Of a stretch of 6,386 bases of DNA, positions 1-5,583 are shown piece after piece; positions within the stretch are counted from its first letter, which is position 1; each line of letters starts with the position of its first letter. Location of the stretch: positions 1 through 6,386 of the forward strand of contig JADZDN010000241.1 in NCBI GenBank assembly GCA_020851015.1, in the 5' to 3' direction. The notes under the pieces are model-generated. The model was not told where the DNA came from. It did no database searches and saw only the letters and a program-made list of their open reading frames with translations. The DNA is from Alphaproteobacteria bacterium. Its GTDB lineage: Bacteria > Pseudomonadota > Alphaproteobacteria > JAEULC01. The position numbers and the translations under genes are program-made.

Positions 1-55
1 GATGCTCCTTCAGCAGGCCGAACTCGGTCGGCAACAACGTCCGGATGACGTGCAT
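1..55 (-). CDS. Partial N-terminus, probable GNAT-family N-acetyltransferase
   Basis: Only the first 18 codons lie in the window, reading MHVIRTLLPTEFGLLKEH on the minus strand before the frame leaves the left edge. From memory this resembles the start of GNAT-family acetyltransferases in alphaproteobacteria, in which a stretch like FxxLxxHLLRLDPEDRxLRF follows; that part is not visible here. An in-frame ATG lies 15 bases upstream (70-68), but the ATG at 55-53 is preferred because AAGGAG (67-62) sits six bases before it. The gene is transcribed away from djlA. The acetyl-CoA-binding region is outside the window, so the family call is an inference from a short N-terminal resemblance. Confidence 0.45.
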   Translation of the reverse strand, partial: MHVIRTLLPTEFGLLKEH

Positions 56-61
56 GGCGAA

Positions 62-67
62 CTCCTT
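62..67 (-). promoter_or_regulatory. Shine-Dalgarno AAGGAG that decides the start of the left-edge gene
   Basis: On the minus strand AAGGAG is followed by six bases and then ATG (55-53). The alternative ATG at 70-68 has only a GGGAAG about 15 bases upstream. This favours the shorter protein. Confidence 0.5.
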
Positions 68-70
68 CAT

Positions 71-321
71 GAAAGTCGCGACGCACTTCCCGGGCATTTC
101 TCCCAATCTGGGCGGCGCTGTTGGTCGATGGCCGCCCCTGATAGATGCCGCGCGGTAACGACGAATACAAGGCGATGGTGCCGGCTGCCTGATTCATTCG
201 TCCTGCAGGCCGCGTACGATATATCCTTTCGCCCTATCGTCGCTCGGCGCAATCATCATCCGGATGGCTTTGCTGCCCGCGACTCGGCTATCGTTGCCGC
301 CGATGCGGAGTTGCGGCTGAC
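71..321. other. Divergent intergenic region between the left-edge gene and djlA
   Basis: These 251 bases separate two divergently transcribed genes and should carry a promoter for each. No -35/-10 pair with good spacing was found on either strand. The most AT-rich spot is GATATATC near 218-225, itself a palindrome, which could supply a -10 in either direction but has no convincing -35 partner. Near the right end, GGAG (307-310) lies 11 bases before the djlA ATG and is a weak ribosome binding site. Open frames crossing the region look unlike any known protein. Confidence 0.4.
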
Positions 322-1074
322 ATGAGCTACTGGGGCAAGATCATCGGCGGCGCGGCGGGCTATGCGCTTGGCGGCCCCTTGGGCGCCATCCTGGGCGCGG
401 CGGCCGGCCACGCGGTCGACGAGATCCGCGCGGAGACCACGACAGAAGTCGCCACCGTGGAAGACCGCACGCGCTCGGTCGCCTTCACCATCGCGGTCGT
501 CGCGCTGGCCGCCAAGATGGCGCGGGCGGACGGCGAGGTCAGCAACGCCGAGATCGCCGCCTTCCGCCGCCTGTTCCGCGTCGACCCGGAGGAAGAGGCG
601 AACGTGCGCTGGGTGTTCGACCGCGCGCGGCGCAGCGCCGCCGGCTTCGAGGCCTATGCGCAGCAGATCGCGGCGATGTTCCCCAACGAGCCGGAGGTGC
701 TGGAGGAGCTGATCGAGGCGCTGTTCGTGATCGCGCGCGCGGACGGGACGCCCGGCGAGGCCGAACTGGCGTACCTGCGCCAGGTGGCCGCGATCTTCGG
801 GCTGGAGACCTCGTGCTTCCGCCGGGTCTGCGCCGAGCACCTGGCCCCGCCCGAGCAGGATCCCTACACGCTCCTGGGCGTATCCTCGAAGGACGACGAC
901 GACGCGATCAAGGCGGCGCACCGAAGGCTGGTGCGCGACAACCATCCAGACCGGCTGGTGGCGCAGGGCCTGCCGCGCGAGATGGTGCAGGTCGCCAACG
1001 ACAAATTGGCCAAGATCAATGCCGCCTACGACGCGATCCGCGCGCAGCGCGCCCGCGCGCCGGCGCCGGCCTGA
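322..1074 (+). CDS. djlA: DjlA-type co-chaperone with TerB-like and C-terminal J domains
   Basis: This 250-residue protein has the three-part layout of DjlA, an inner-membrane type III J protein that stimulates the ATPase of DnaK (E. coli DjlA is 271 residues). Residues 1-32 form a glycine- and alanine-rich hydrophobic segment beginning MSYWGKIIGG, close to the E. coli N-terminus, and probably anchor the protein in the membrane. Residues 52-172 form an all-helical TerB-like domain with two acidic repeats, ADGEVS (69-74) and ADGTPGEAE (140-148). Residues 180-243 are a J domain (DPYTLLGV) with the essential HPD tripeptide at 208-210. The ATG at 322 is chosen because the conserved MxYWGKIIG begins there. 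The 3' end overlaps or abuts the amidase gene, suggesting a shared transcript. The domain assignment is strong; the client is unknown. Confidence 0.9.
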   Translation: MSYWGKIIGGAAGYALGGPLGAILGAAAGHAVDEIRAETTTEVATVEDRTRSVAFTIAVVALAAKMARADGEVSNAEIAAFRRLFRVDPEEEANVRWVFDRARRSAAGFEAYAQQIAAMFPNEPEVLEELIEALFVIARADGTPGEAELAYLRQVAAIFGLETSCFRRVCAEHLAPPEQDPYTLLGVSSKDDDDAIKAAHRRLVRDNHPDRLVAQGLPREMVQVANDKLAKINAAYDAIRAQRARAPAPA

Positions 1075-1816
1075 AGCCCTGGCCGCCACCGGCACCGCGC
1101 TGCGCATCGTCGAGCGGCCTTCGCCCAACCACGGCGCGCGGCGCGACGGCGCGGCGATCGACATGCTGGTGCTGCACTACACCGGCATGACGAGCGCCGC
1201 GGCCGCGCTCGAGCGCCTGTGCGACGCGCGCGCCGAGGTCAGCGCGCACTACCTGATCGACAGACACGGCATCGTCTACCGCCTGGTGCCGGAGGAGCGC
1301 CGCGCCTGGCATGCCGGCGTCGCCTGCTGGGCCGGCGAGCGCGACGTCAACAGCCGCTCGATCGGCATCGAGCTCGCCAATCCCGGCCACGAGTTCGGCT
1401 ACCTCGACTTTCCCGCCCAGCAGATGGGAGCGCTGGTGGAACTCGCGCGCGCCATTTTGGCGCGCCACAAGATTCCGCCGCACCGCGTGCTCGCCCATTC
1501 CGACGTGGCGCCAGCACGCAAGATCGACCCCGGCGAGAAGTTCGACTGGCGCTGGCTGGCCGCCCAGGGCATCGGCTGGTGGCCCGCGCCATCGGCCGCG
1601 CCGCCCGCCGACGCGCGCGACCTGGCCACCGTGCAGCGCGCGCTCGCGGCCTTCGGCTACGCGATCGAACCGACCGGCGTCACCGACGACCGGACCGCCA
1701 GCGTCATCCGCGCCTTCCAACGCCACTTCCGCCCGGCGCGCGTGGACGGCGTGGCGGACCCAGAGACGGCGGCGGTGGTGCTTGAAGCCGGCAAGCTCGG
1801 GGCCGCTATCGCCTGA
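1019..1816 (+). CDS. N-acetylmuramoyl-L-alanine amidase (Amidase_2) with peptidoglycan-binding domain
   Basis: This is a zinc amidase of the AmpD/AmiD family, which cleaves the bond between N-acetylmuramic acid and the L-alanine of the stem peptide. Numbered from the ATG at 1019, the candidate zinc ligands are His53 (VLHYTG), His160 and Asp170 (AHSDVAPARKIDPG; the ten-residue His-to-Asp spacing matches AmpD), with Glu118 (IGIELAN) at the catalytic position. Residues 200-257 form a peptidoglycan-binding module (ATVQRALAAFGY ... VIRAFQRHF ... VDGVADPET). The start is uncertain. The ATG gives a 56-base overlap with djlA and an Arg-rich leader, and it lacks a Shine-Dalgarno; CTG at 1079 or 1100 would start closer to the conserved LRIVERPSPNH. 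No signal peptide or lipobox appears with any start, so a cytoplasmic AmpD-like recycling role is as likely as a periplasmic AmiD role. The position suggests cotranscription with djlA. Confidence 0.88.
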   Translation: MPPTTRSARSAPARRRRPEALAATGTALRIVERPSPNHGARRDGAAIDMLVLHYTGMTSAAAALERLCDARAEVSAHYLIDRHGIVYRLVPEERRAWHAGVACWAGERDVNSRSIGIELANPGHEFGYLDFPAQQMGALVELARAILARHKIPPHRVLAHSDVAPARKIDPGEKFDWRWLAAQGIGWWPAPSAAPPADARDLATVQRALAAFGYAIEPTGVTDDRTASVIRAFQRHFRPARVDGVADPETAAVVLEAGKLGAAIA

Positions 1817-1824
1817 GACACCCG

Positions 1825-4188
1825 CTATGCCGCGCGGGGCACGACGATATATTTCCCTCCTGCCGTGTCGCGCTCGGAAATCCCTGTCCGCCCCGCCATC
1901 TGCTCGGCGATCGACCACCCGAGAATTCGATATGCCTCGAACTGCCGCTCGTCGAAAAACTGGTCGGCCGTCGACTGGTCCGGGAATGCCGGGTTGGCGG
2001 CACGATATCCGAACACCGTCTCTCCCAGATTCTCGATCAGGGTCGTCGTCATATAGATGATCAATCCTGGAACCGGATCGTCCGGATAGGCGACGCGCAT
2101 CACGCAATATCCGAACGATGCCTTCTTGCAGTCCTTGGGAAATCCGACTGGATCGCTCGGGACCATCTTGTCAAAGGAGGTTTCGTTGGCAACTTTCCAC
2201 GTGATCCCGAAGTCGACGCGCGCGCGTTCCAGGGCCAGCAGCACGTCAGCAAACAGGTAATCCGGATCAGCAGCGCCGTCGCAGGCGATGATCAGCTTGT
2301 TCTTGCGACGCAGAAGCTCGTACAGCCCCGTGTTGTCGAAATGCCCTCCGTCGCTGAGTTGCAGCCACCGACGTTTCTCGTCACTGCCGAAACCCACCAC
2401 GGACGAGATTGCTGCCGTCAGCCCAGGATAGAAATGATGCGGTTTGTTGGCGAAGAAGCCGCTCCCCGCGATCTCCGGGTCCGGATGTGGCACGAAATAG
2501 CCGAGCCGGATATTGAGCAATGACATCAATATAGAGACCGCCGGAGAACGTGTCGGGCCGGAGCCACCCGAACCCGCGTCGGGATTGGCTGCCGCGCCCG
2601 AGATCGCCATGGCTGTCGCCAGGCTCATCGAGCCTTGCAGATATTCGCTGCTGGCGCGCCAGCCCGTGACGTCAGAACCGCAATAGAGCGGCGATAGGAT
2701 GAAACTCTCGCCTCCGCGCAATTTGCGCTCCCGGTCATCGGTCTCAATCATGATGAGGTTCGTGTTCACGAGATGATAGGGGCCGGCAGGCGCCTCTTTT
2801 CCTTTTGCTGTACAGAAGCGCTCGGCCAGGTTTTGCACCATGCCGACGTCGGCCTTGGCGGCTATTTGGGTCGTTGCCGTGTCGTTGTCGGGCAGGAATG
2901 CCTCCATGAGGCGATCACGATAGAATCGGTGCAAGCCGATCAGATTGATGTTCACGAAGAAGCCGAACACGACTGCACCTGCTGCCGCGACCGCCAGCAG
3001 TCGGCCCGCGACGGGGCTGTCGCTCAAGTGGACGTTGATCGCGATGCTGTAGCAGAGCAGCGCAAAGCCATAGAGAAGGAGCGCCGCCCCAACACCGGCA
3101 ACCAGCTCCGTGGAAATCAGGGATTCCTTCTTCTCCTTCTCGGACAGCTTTGATTTGAAGAACGCCCAGATGCCGGATGCGGTACCGCCGCCGATCAGGC
3201 CCACCGCGCCGTTGATTGCGATCCATTGGTAAAGAATCGGAAGCGAGGCCAGGATGGCGGGCACGGCAATCAACCCAACGAGCACCCTTCCCATCGCGAT
3301 CTCGAAATTTCGCCGATAGTCGTATTGCGCGGCAGGATCGCGCGAACTCCTGTAGCTCTTGACCGAATAGACCGCGCTAGCGATCGTGAACGCGAAGATA
3401 CCCGCCGCAAATAGGACGAGGGCGCAGAAGAAGCTTGCAAAGACAAGCTGCGTCTCGCCGGTGGGTTCGCCACAACAATCCGACCCGAGAACCAGTTGCA
3501 CCAGGCCGCTGATCGGGGGCCAGCACAGCAGTTGGGCCCACTGTGCGATCGGCTCGCGCCAGCACTGCATCGGCCAGAGGATAAGCGCGAACAGCACCGA
3601 GATCAGCGGAACCCAAACGCCGAGGTTCAGCATCGCTCCACGTAGGACAACCGCGATACCCGATGCCAGCGTGATGCCCTTGCCCGGCATGAGATAGTTG
3701 CCGCGATGGCGCAGATATTCGAGGCGCGGATTGGGAATGATGGGATCAGAAGGCTTCGGCGAGTCGGCGCCGTAGGGAAACGCATGCCCCACGTCATACG
3801 CCTCTCCATTCAGATTGTTGTGGAGAAACCACGTCAGAGAAGAGCCGATATAGCCGCCGCCAGACACCGTGGAGAGATAGTCGACATGCTTGAGCAGCCG
3901 CTTGGTGGCGAGGAACTGCAGAATTCCCAAGCTGAACGTCGCCGCACGGATGCCGCCGCCGGAGAGCGCCACGCCCACCAGGCCCTGGCCGGCATACTGG
4001 ACACCGACATTGGCTTCGCCGTTCTCGGTTGGCGTGATTGGCCGGATGCCCAGCGCATCACGCCGCTTCGCGATCAGCTGTATTTCCGCTTCGACCAACT
4101 GCTCGTTGGACACTCTCATTGCTTTCTCGAAGCCGTCGTCATCGCTGGGAAGGTAGCGCTTGATGAAGTCTCTTCCTGGCTTGACCAT
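1825..4188 (-). CDS. Patatin-like phospholipase with an inserted membrane domain
   Basis: This 787-residue protein is a patatin-like serine hydrolase, probably a lipid acyl hydrolase acting at the membrane. The oxyanion loop SGGGIRAATF is at residues 76-85, the nucleophile elbow STVSGGGYIG at 106-115 (Ser109), and the catalytic Asp in LSDGGHFDNTGLYELLRR at 611-628 (Asp613). In small patatins the Ser and Asp are much closer; here about 500 residues separate them. That stretch has five strongly hydrophobic segments, near 184-208, 247-275, 301-338, 361-386 and 397-419. A conserved-looking MAISGAAANP follows at 527-536, then RLGYFVPHP at 561-569. The ATG at 4188 is preceded by GGAGGGG (4197-4191), a good ribosome binding site. 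The gene is convergent with the amidase gene and divergent from rnpB. It is visibly less GC-rich than its neighbours: two hand-counted 60-base lines gave 58 and 60 percent, against 67 and 75 percent in djlA. The substrate is unknown. Confidence 0.87.
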   Translation of the reverse strand: MVKPGRDFIKRYLPSDDDGFEKAMRVSNEQLVEAEIQLIAKRRDALGIRPITPTENGEANVGVQYAGQGLVGVALSGGGIRAATFSLGILQFLATKRLLKHVDYLSTVSGGGYIGSSLTWFLHNNLNGEAYDVGHAFPYGADSPKPSDPIIPNPRLEYLRHRGNYLMPGKGITLASGIAVVLRGAMLNLGVWVPLISVLFALILWPMQCWREPIAQWAQLLCWPPISGLVQLVLGSDCCGEPTGETQLVFASFFCALVLFAAGIFAFTIASAVYSVKSYRSSRDPAAQYDYRRNFEIAMGRVLVGLIAVPAILASLPILYQWIAINGAVGLIGGGTASGIWAFFKSKLSEKEKKESLISTELVAGVGAALLLYGFALLCYSIAINVHLSDSPVAGRLLAVAAAGAVVFGFFVNINLIGLHRFYRDRLMEAFLPDNDTATTQIAAKADVGMVQNLAERFCTAKGKEAPAGPYHLVNTNLIMIETDDRERKLRGGESFILSPLYCGSDVTGWRASSEYLQGSMSLATAMAISGAAANPDAGSGGSGPTRSPAVSILMSLLNIRLGYFVPHPDPEIAGSGFFANKPHHFYPGLTAAISSVVGFGSDEKRRWLQLSDGGHFDNTGLYELLRRKNKLIIACDGAADPDYLFADVLLALERARVDFGITWKVANETSFDKMVPSDPVGFPKDCKKASFGYCVMRVAYPDDPVPGLIIYMTTTLIENLGETVFGYRAANPAFPDQSTADQFFDERQFEAYRILGWSIAEQMAGRTGISERDTAGGKYIVVPRAA

Positions 4189-4239
4189 GGCCCCTCCGAT
4201 ATATTAATGCGGGAAAATGTCCTAATTTTTATCTCAAAA

Positions 4240-4269
4240 AGAATAGTCGATCTCGATACTGTTGCGCAA
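4240..4269 (-). promoter_or_regulatory. Candidate promoter of the patatin gene
   Basis: On the minus strand TTGCGC (4269-4264) is followed by an 18-base spacer and TATTCT (4245-4240). This predicts a start near 4233 and a leader of about 45 bases. The match to the sigma-70 consensus is modest (three and four of six). The -35 lies inside the perfect palindrome at 4261-4270. The region is AT-rich, which makes chance matches easier. Confidence 0.3.
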
Positions 4270-4270
4270 C
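4261..4270. repeat. Perfect 10-bp palindrome GTTGCGCAAC
   Basis: A perfect inverted repeat without a loop lies between the divergent patatin and rnpB transcription units, 39 bases upstream of the rnpB -35 and overlapping the candidate patatin -35. Its size and position suit a dimeric regulator, but no second copy was seen nearby and a 10-bp palindrome can arise by chance. Confidence 0.3.
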
Positions 4271-4308
4271 TTGTCATGACGCGGCCTCGGCTCCATTGGC
4301 GCCCATTC

Positions 4309-4337
4309 TTGCGATATGCGGAGACGACGCCTATCTT
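4309..4337 (+). promoter_or_regulatory. Probable rnpB promoter
   Basis: TTGCGA (4309-4314) and TATCTT (4332-4337) are separated by exactly 17 bases. The 5' end of RNase P RNA predicted from the P1 helix (4345) is seven bases after the -10, where initiation is expected. Each hexamer matches the consensus at four of six positions. The agreement of spacing and start with an independently predicted RNA end makes this the best-supported promoter in the window. Confidence 0.65.
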
Positions 4338-4344
4338 CCCCCTC

Positions 4345-4752
4345 GCCAGACGGCCGGGCGGTCGCTGTTCGCTGCTTTTCCCGCGAGGGACGGCGGCGGG
4401 TGGAGGAAAGTCCGGGCTCCACGGGAACGCGGTGCCGGGTAACGCCCGGCGGGGGCGACCCTAGGGAAAGTGCCACAGAAACATACCGCCGGCCCGCGCC
4501 CGCGAGGGTGCGCCGGCAAGGGTGAAATGGTGCGGTAAGAGCGCACCGCGCCACCGGCGACGGGGGCGGCAGGGCAAACCCCACCGGGAGCAAGACCAAA
4601 TAGGGGCGACACGCCGGCGGCAACGCCGGCAGGCGGGTTCCAGCGCCGTCGCCCGGGTCGGTCGCGCGAGGCGTTCGGCAACGGGCGCCCCAGAGGAATG
4701 ACCGTCCCTGGCCGCGAGGCCAGGACAGAACCCGGCTTACAGGCCGTCTGGC
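4345..4752 (+). ncRNA. rnpB: RNase P RNA, bacterial type A
   Basis: This is the catalytic RNA that removes 5' leaders from pre-tRNAs together with the RnpA protein. The ends are set by helix P1, an 11-bp perfect pairing of GCCAGACGGCC (4345-4355) with GGCCGTCTGGC (4742-4752); the mature 3' end may extend a few bases. Conserved-core blocks occur in the expected order: GAGGAAAGTCCGGGCTCC (4403-4420, 5' part of P4), ACAGAAACATACCGCC (4475-4490), GGTGAAATGGTGCGGTAAGA (4521-4540), GAGCAAGACCAAATAGG (4588-4604), AGAGGAATGACC (4692-4703) and ACAGAACCCGGCTTA (4725-4739, 3' part of P4). A GNRA-capped hairpin, CCTGGCC-GCGA-GGCCAGG, lies at 4707-4724. The 408-base length is normal for the family. No strong hairpin-plus-T-run terminator follows directly. 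The gene sits upstream of mraZ, an arrangement I recall from alphaproteobacteria. Confidence 0.97.
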
Positions 4753-4905
4753 AAATTCTCCCTCATTGCTCCTGTTGAAATTCGGGTCCGATCATGCGCT
4801 TGCGGCGTCTGGCGCAGGTAACGCTTTCGATTCGCCGTACCGGGAACATTGCAAGAACAAATCCCCGTTCGGTCGCGACGATTTACTGGGCCGTCATTGA
4901 AGAAA

Positions 4906-4922
4906 CCGGGGGCGATCCCCGG
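4906..4922 (+). other. GC-rich hairpin CCGGGG-GCGAT-CCCCGG
   Basis: A six-bp perfect stem encloses a five-base loop. It lies about 155 bases after the RNase P RNA end and 72 bases before the -35 of the candidate mraZ promoter. No T-run follows (only CCTTT at 4928-4932), so it is not a standard intrinsic terminator. It might insulate rnpB from mraZ or trim readthrough RNA, or it may be chance in GC-rich DNA. Confidence 0.3.
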
Positions 4923-4979
4923 CGAGTCCTTTGGCGATCACAGGGGAGACTACCTAAAACGCGGAATAAACTGGAAAAT

Positions 4980-5023
4980 CCCTTAGTTGCCCGTTGACGC
5001 CCAGAAAATACCATGATATCCCA
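4980..5023 (-). promoter_or_regulatory. Candidate MraZ operator: 10-bp-phased GGG boxes
   Basis: CCCT (4980), CCCG (4990), CCCA (5000), ACCA (5010) and CCCA (5020) start exactly 10 bases apart, and a weaker CCTG continues at 5030. On the minus strand the core reads TGGGA, TGGTA, TGGGC, CGGGC, AGGGA with five-base spacers. MraZ of E. coli is known to bind direct TGGGN repeats with five-base spacers upstream of its own gene and to repress the division cluster. The array spans the -35, spacer and -10 of the candidate mraZ promoter, where binding would block polymerase. The periodicity is seen directly; the MraZ link is an inference. Confidence 0.6.
4994..5022 (+). promoter_or_regulatory. Candidate mraZ promoter
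   Basis: TTGACG (4994-4999, five of six to the consensus) is followed by a 17-base spacer and TATCCC (5017-5022, a weaker -10). Transcription would begin near 5029 and give a leader of about 85 bases before the GTG at 5113. It coincides with the phased GGG-box array, which supports a regulatory role for both. Confidence 0.45.
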
Positions 5024-5112
5024 TGTCGTCCTGATGACGGATAGAAGCCGATTCTCTGCTGGATCGCGCGCTTCCCGAGGGACGGCAGTTCAGGGGTGGG
5101 TGGGAACGTGCC

Positions 5113-5583
5113 GTGGCCGCTTTTTTTCGCGGAACATTTGAGAAGCACCGGCTGGACAAGAAGGCGCGAGTCTCTGTCCCGGCCGAGTTCCGCAACCGCC
5201 TCAAGAACCAGCCCTTCGAGGGCATCGTCGCCTTCCCGTCGCTGCGCCACGGTTCGAGGCACAAGGTGCTGGAATGCTCCGGCGCCGATCGGCTGGACCA
5301 GATGAGCGCCAGCATCGACCCCACCCAGGTGATGCCGGGCGGCACCAGCCAGACGATCCAGATGCTGTTGGGTCAGGCGCGCGACCTCGCCTTCGACGGC
5401 GACGGGCGCATCGTGCTGCCAGACCAGTTCGTCACGCATCTCGGCGCGCCCGAGCAGGTCACCTTCGTCGGCCAGGGCCCGTTCTTCGAGATCTGGGAGG
5501 CCGGCGCCTTCACCGCGCGCGCCCAGGCGATGCTGCAGGACGGGCTGGCCGCGGCCGACAAGATCCTGGGGGGCGGCCAGTGA
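5113..5583 (+). CDS. mraZ: Transcriptional regulator MraZ
   Basis: MraZ is a DNA-binding protein that usually heads the dcw cluster and represses it by binding its own upstream repeats; it forms ring-shaped oligomers. This copy has 156 residues, close to the E. coli protein (152). It has the two expected AbrB-like SpoVT/MraZ half-domains. The first spans about residues 5-50 ([23 protein letters not shown]), with a DNA-contacting Lys/Arg-rich turn ([10 protein letters not shown]). The second spans about 85-130 ([15 protein letters not shown] ... FFEIWE). The start is GTG at 5113, chosen because [11 protein letters not shown] lies at the expected distance; GGGA at 5102-5105 may serve as the ribosome binding site. 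The stop overlaps the rsmH start by four bases (GTGA), indicating translational coupling. The upstream array at 4980-5023 is the likely target. Confidence 0.95.
   Translation: MAAFFRGTFEKHRLDKKARVSVPAEFRNRLKNQPFEGIVAFPSLRHGSRHKVLECSGADRLDQMSASIDPTQVMPGGTSQTIQMLLGQARDLAFDGDGRIVLPDQFVTHLGAPEQVTFVGQGPFFEIWEAGAFTARAQAMLQDGLAAADKILGGGQ

Larger units (their letters stand above)
4753..5112 (+). other. Non-coding control region between rnpB and mraZ
   Basis: These 360 bases hold no gene I can support. A 67-codon frame (4794-4997) has no family resemblance and no clear ribosome binding site, and it ends inside the candidate mraZ promoter. From left to right the region contains AT-richer sequence after RNase P RNA, a GC-rich hairpin (4906-4922), the 10-bp-phased CCC series (4980-5023) overlapping a candidate promoter (4994-5022), and a G-rich run of GGGGTGGGTGGGA (5093-5105) just before the mraZ GTG that may also act in ribosome binding. 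Confidence 0.6.

Noticed and set aside
2..325. 107-codon plus-strand frame ending at the djlA start
   Set aside because: It has no ribosome binding site or family resemblance and is antisense to the better-supported left-edge gene.
256..1164. 302-codon open frame on the minus strand
   Set aside because: It is antisense to djlA and the amidase start. Its Arg/Asp/Gly-rich product resembles no family and arises from high GC at third positions.
1016..2107. 363-codon open frame on the minus strand
   Set aside because: It covers the amidase on the opposite strand and the patatin C-terminus in another frame. Both real genes have intact catalytic motifs, so this is a shadow.
1825..4188. Patatin gene as a CBASS effector (CapV-like)
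   Set aside because: No cyclic-nucleotide synthase, E1/E2-like or JAB gene is nearby. The protein is about twice as long as CapV and carries membrane segments.
3706..4464. 252-codon plus-strand frame running from the patatin region into rnpB
   Set aside because: It is antisense to the patatin catalytic half and enters the structured RNase P RNA. There is no recognisable domain.
4794..4997. 67-codon plus-strand frame between rnpB and mraZ
   Set aside because: It has no clear Shine-Dalgarno or family resemblance and ends inside the candidate mraZ promoter and box array. A small protein cannot be fully excluded.
4983..4997. CtrA-like half sites TTAG-N7-TTGA upstream of mraZ
   Set aside because: They match TTAA-N7-TTAA at only six of eight positions, and the bases are better explained by the -35 element and the phased boxes.
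5093..5105. GGGGTGGGTGGGA as an MraZ operator
   Set aside because: TGGG repeats here with a 4-bp period, not 10 bp, and it sits at the ribosome binding position of mraZ. The phased array at 4980-5023 fits better.
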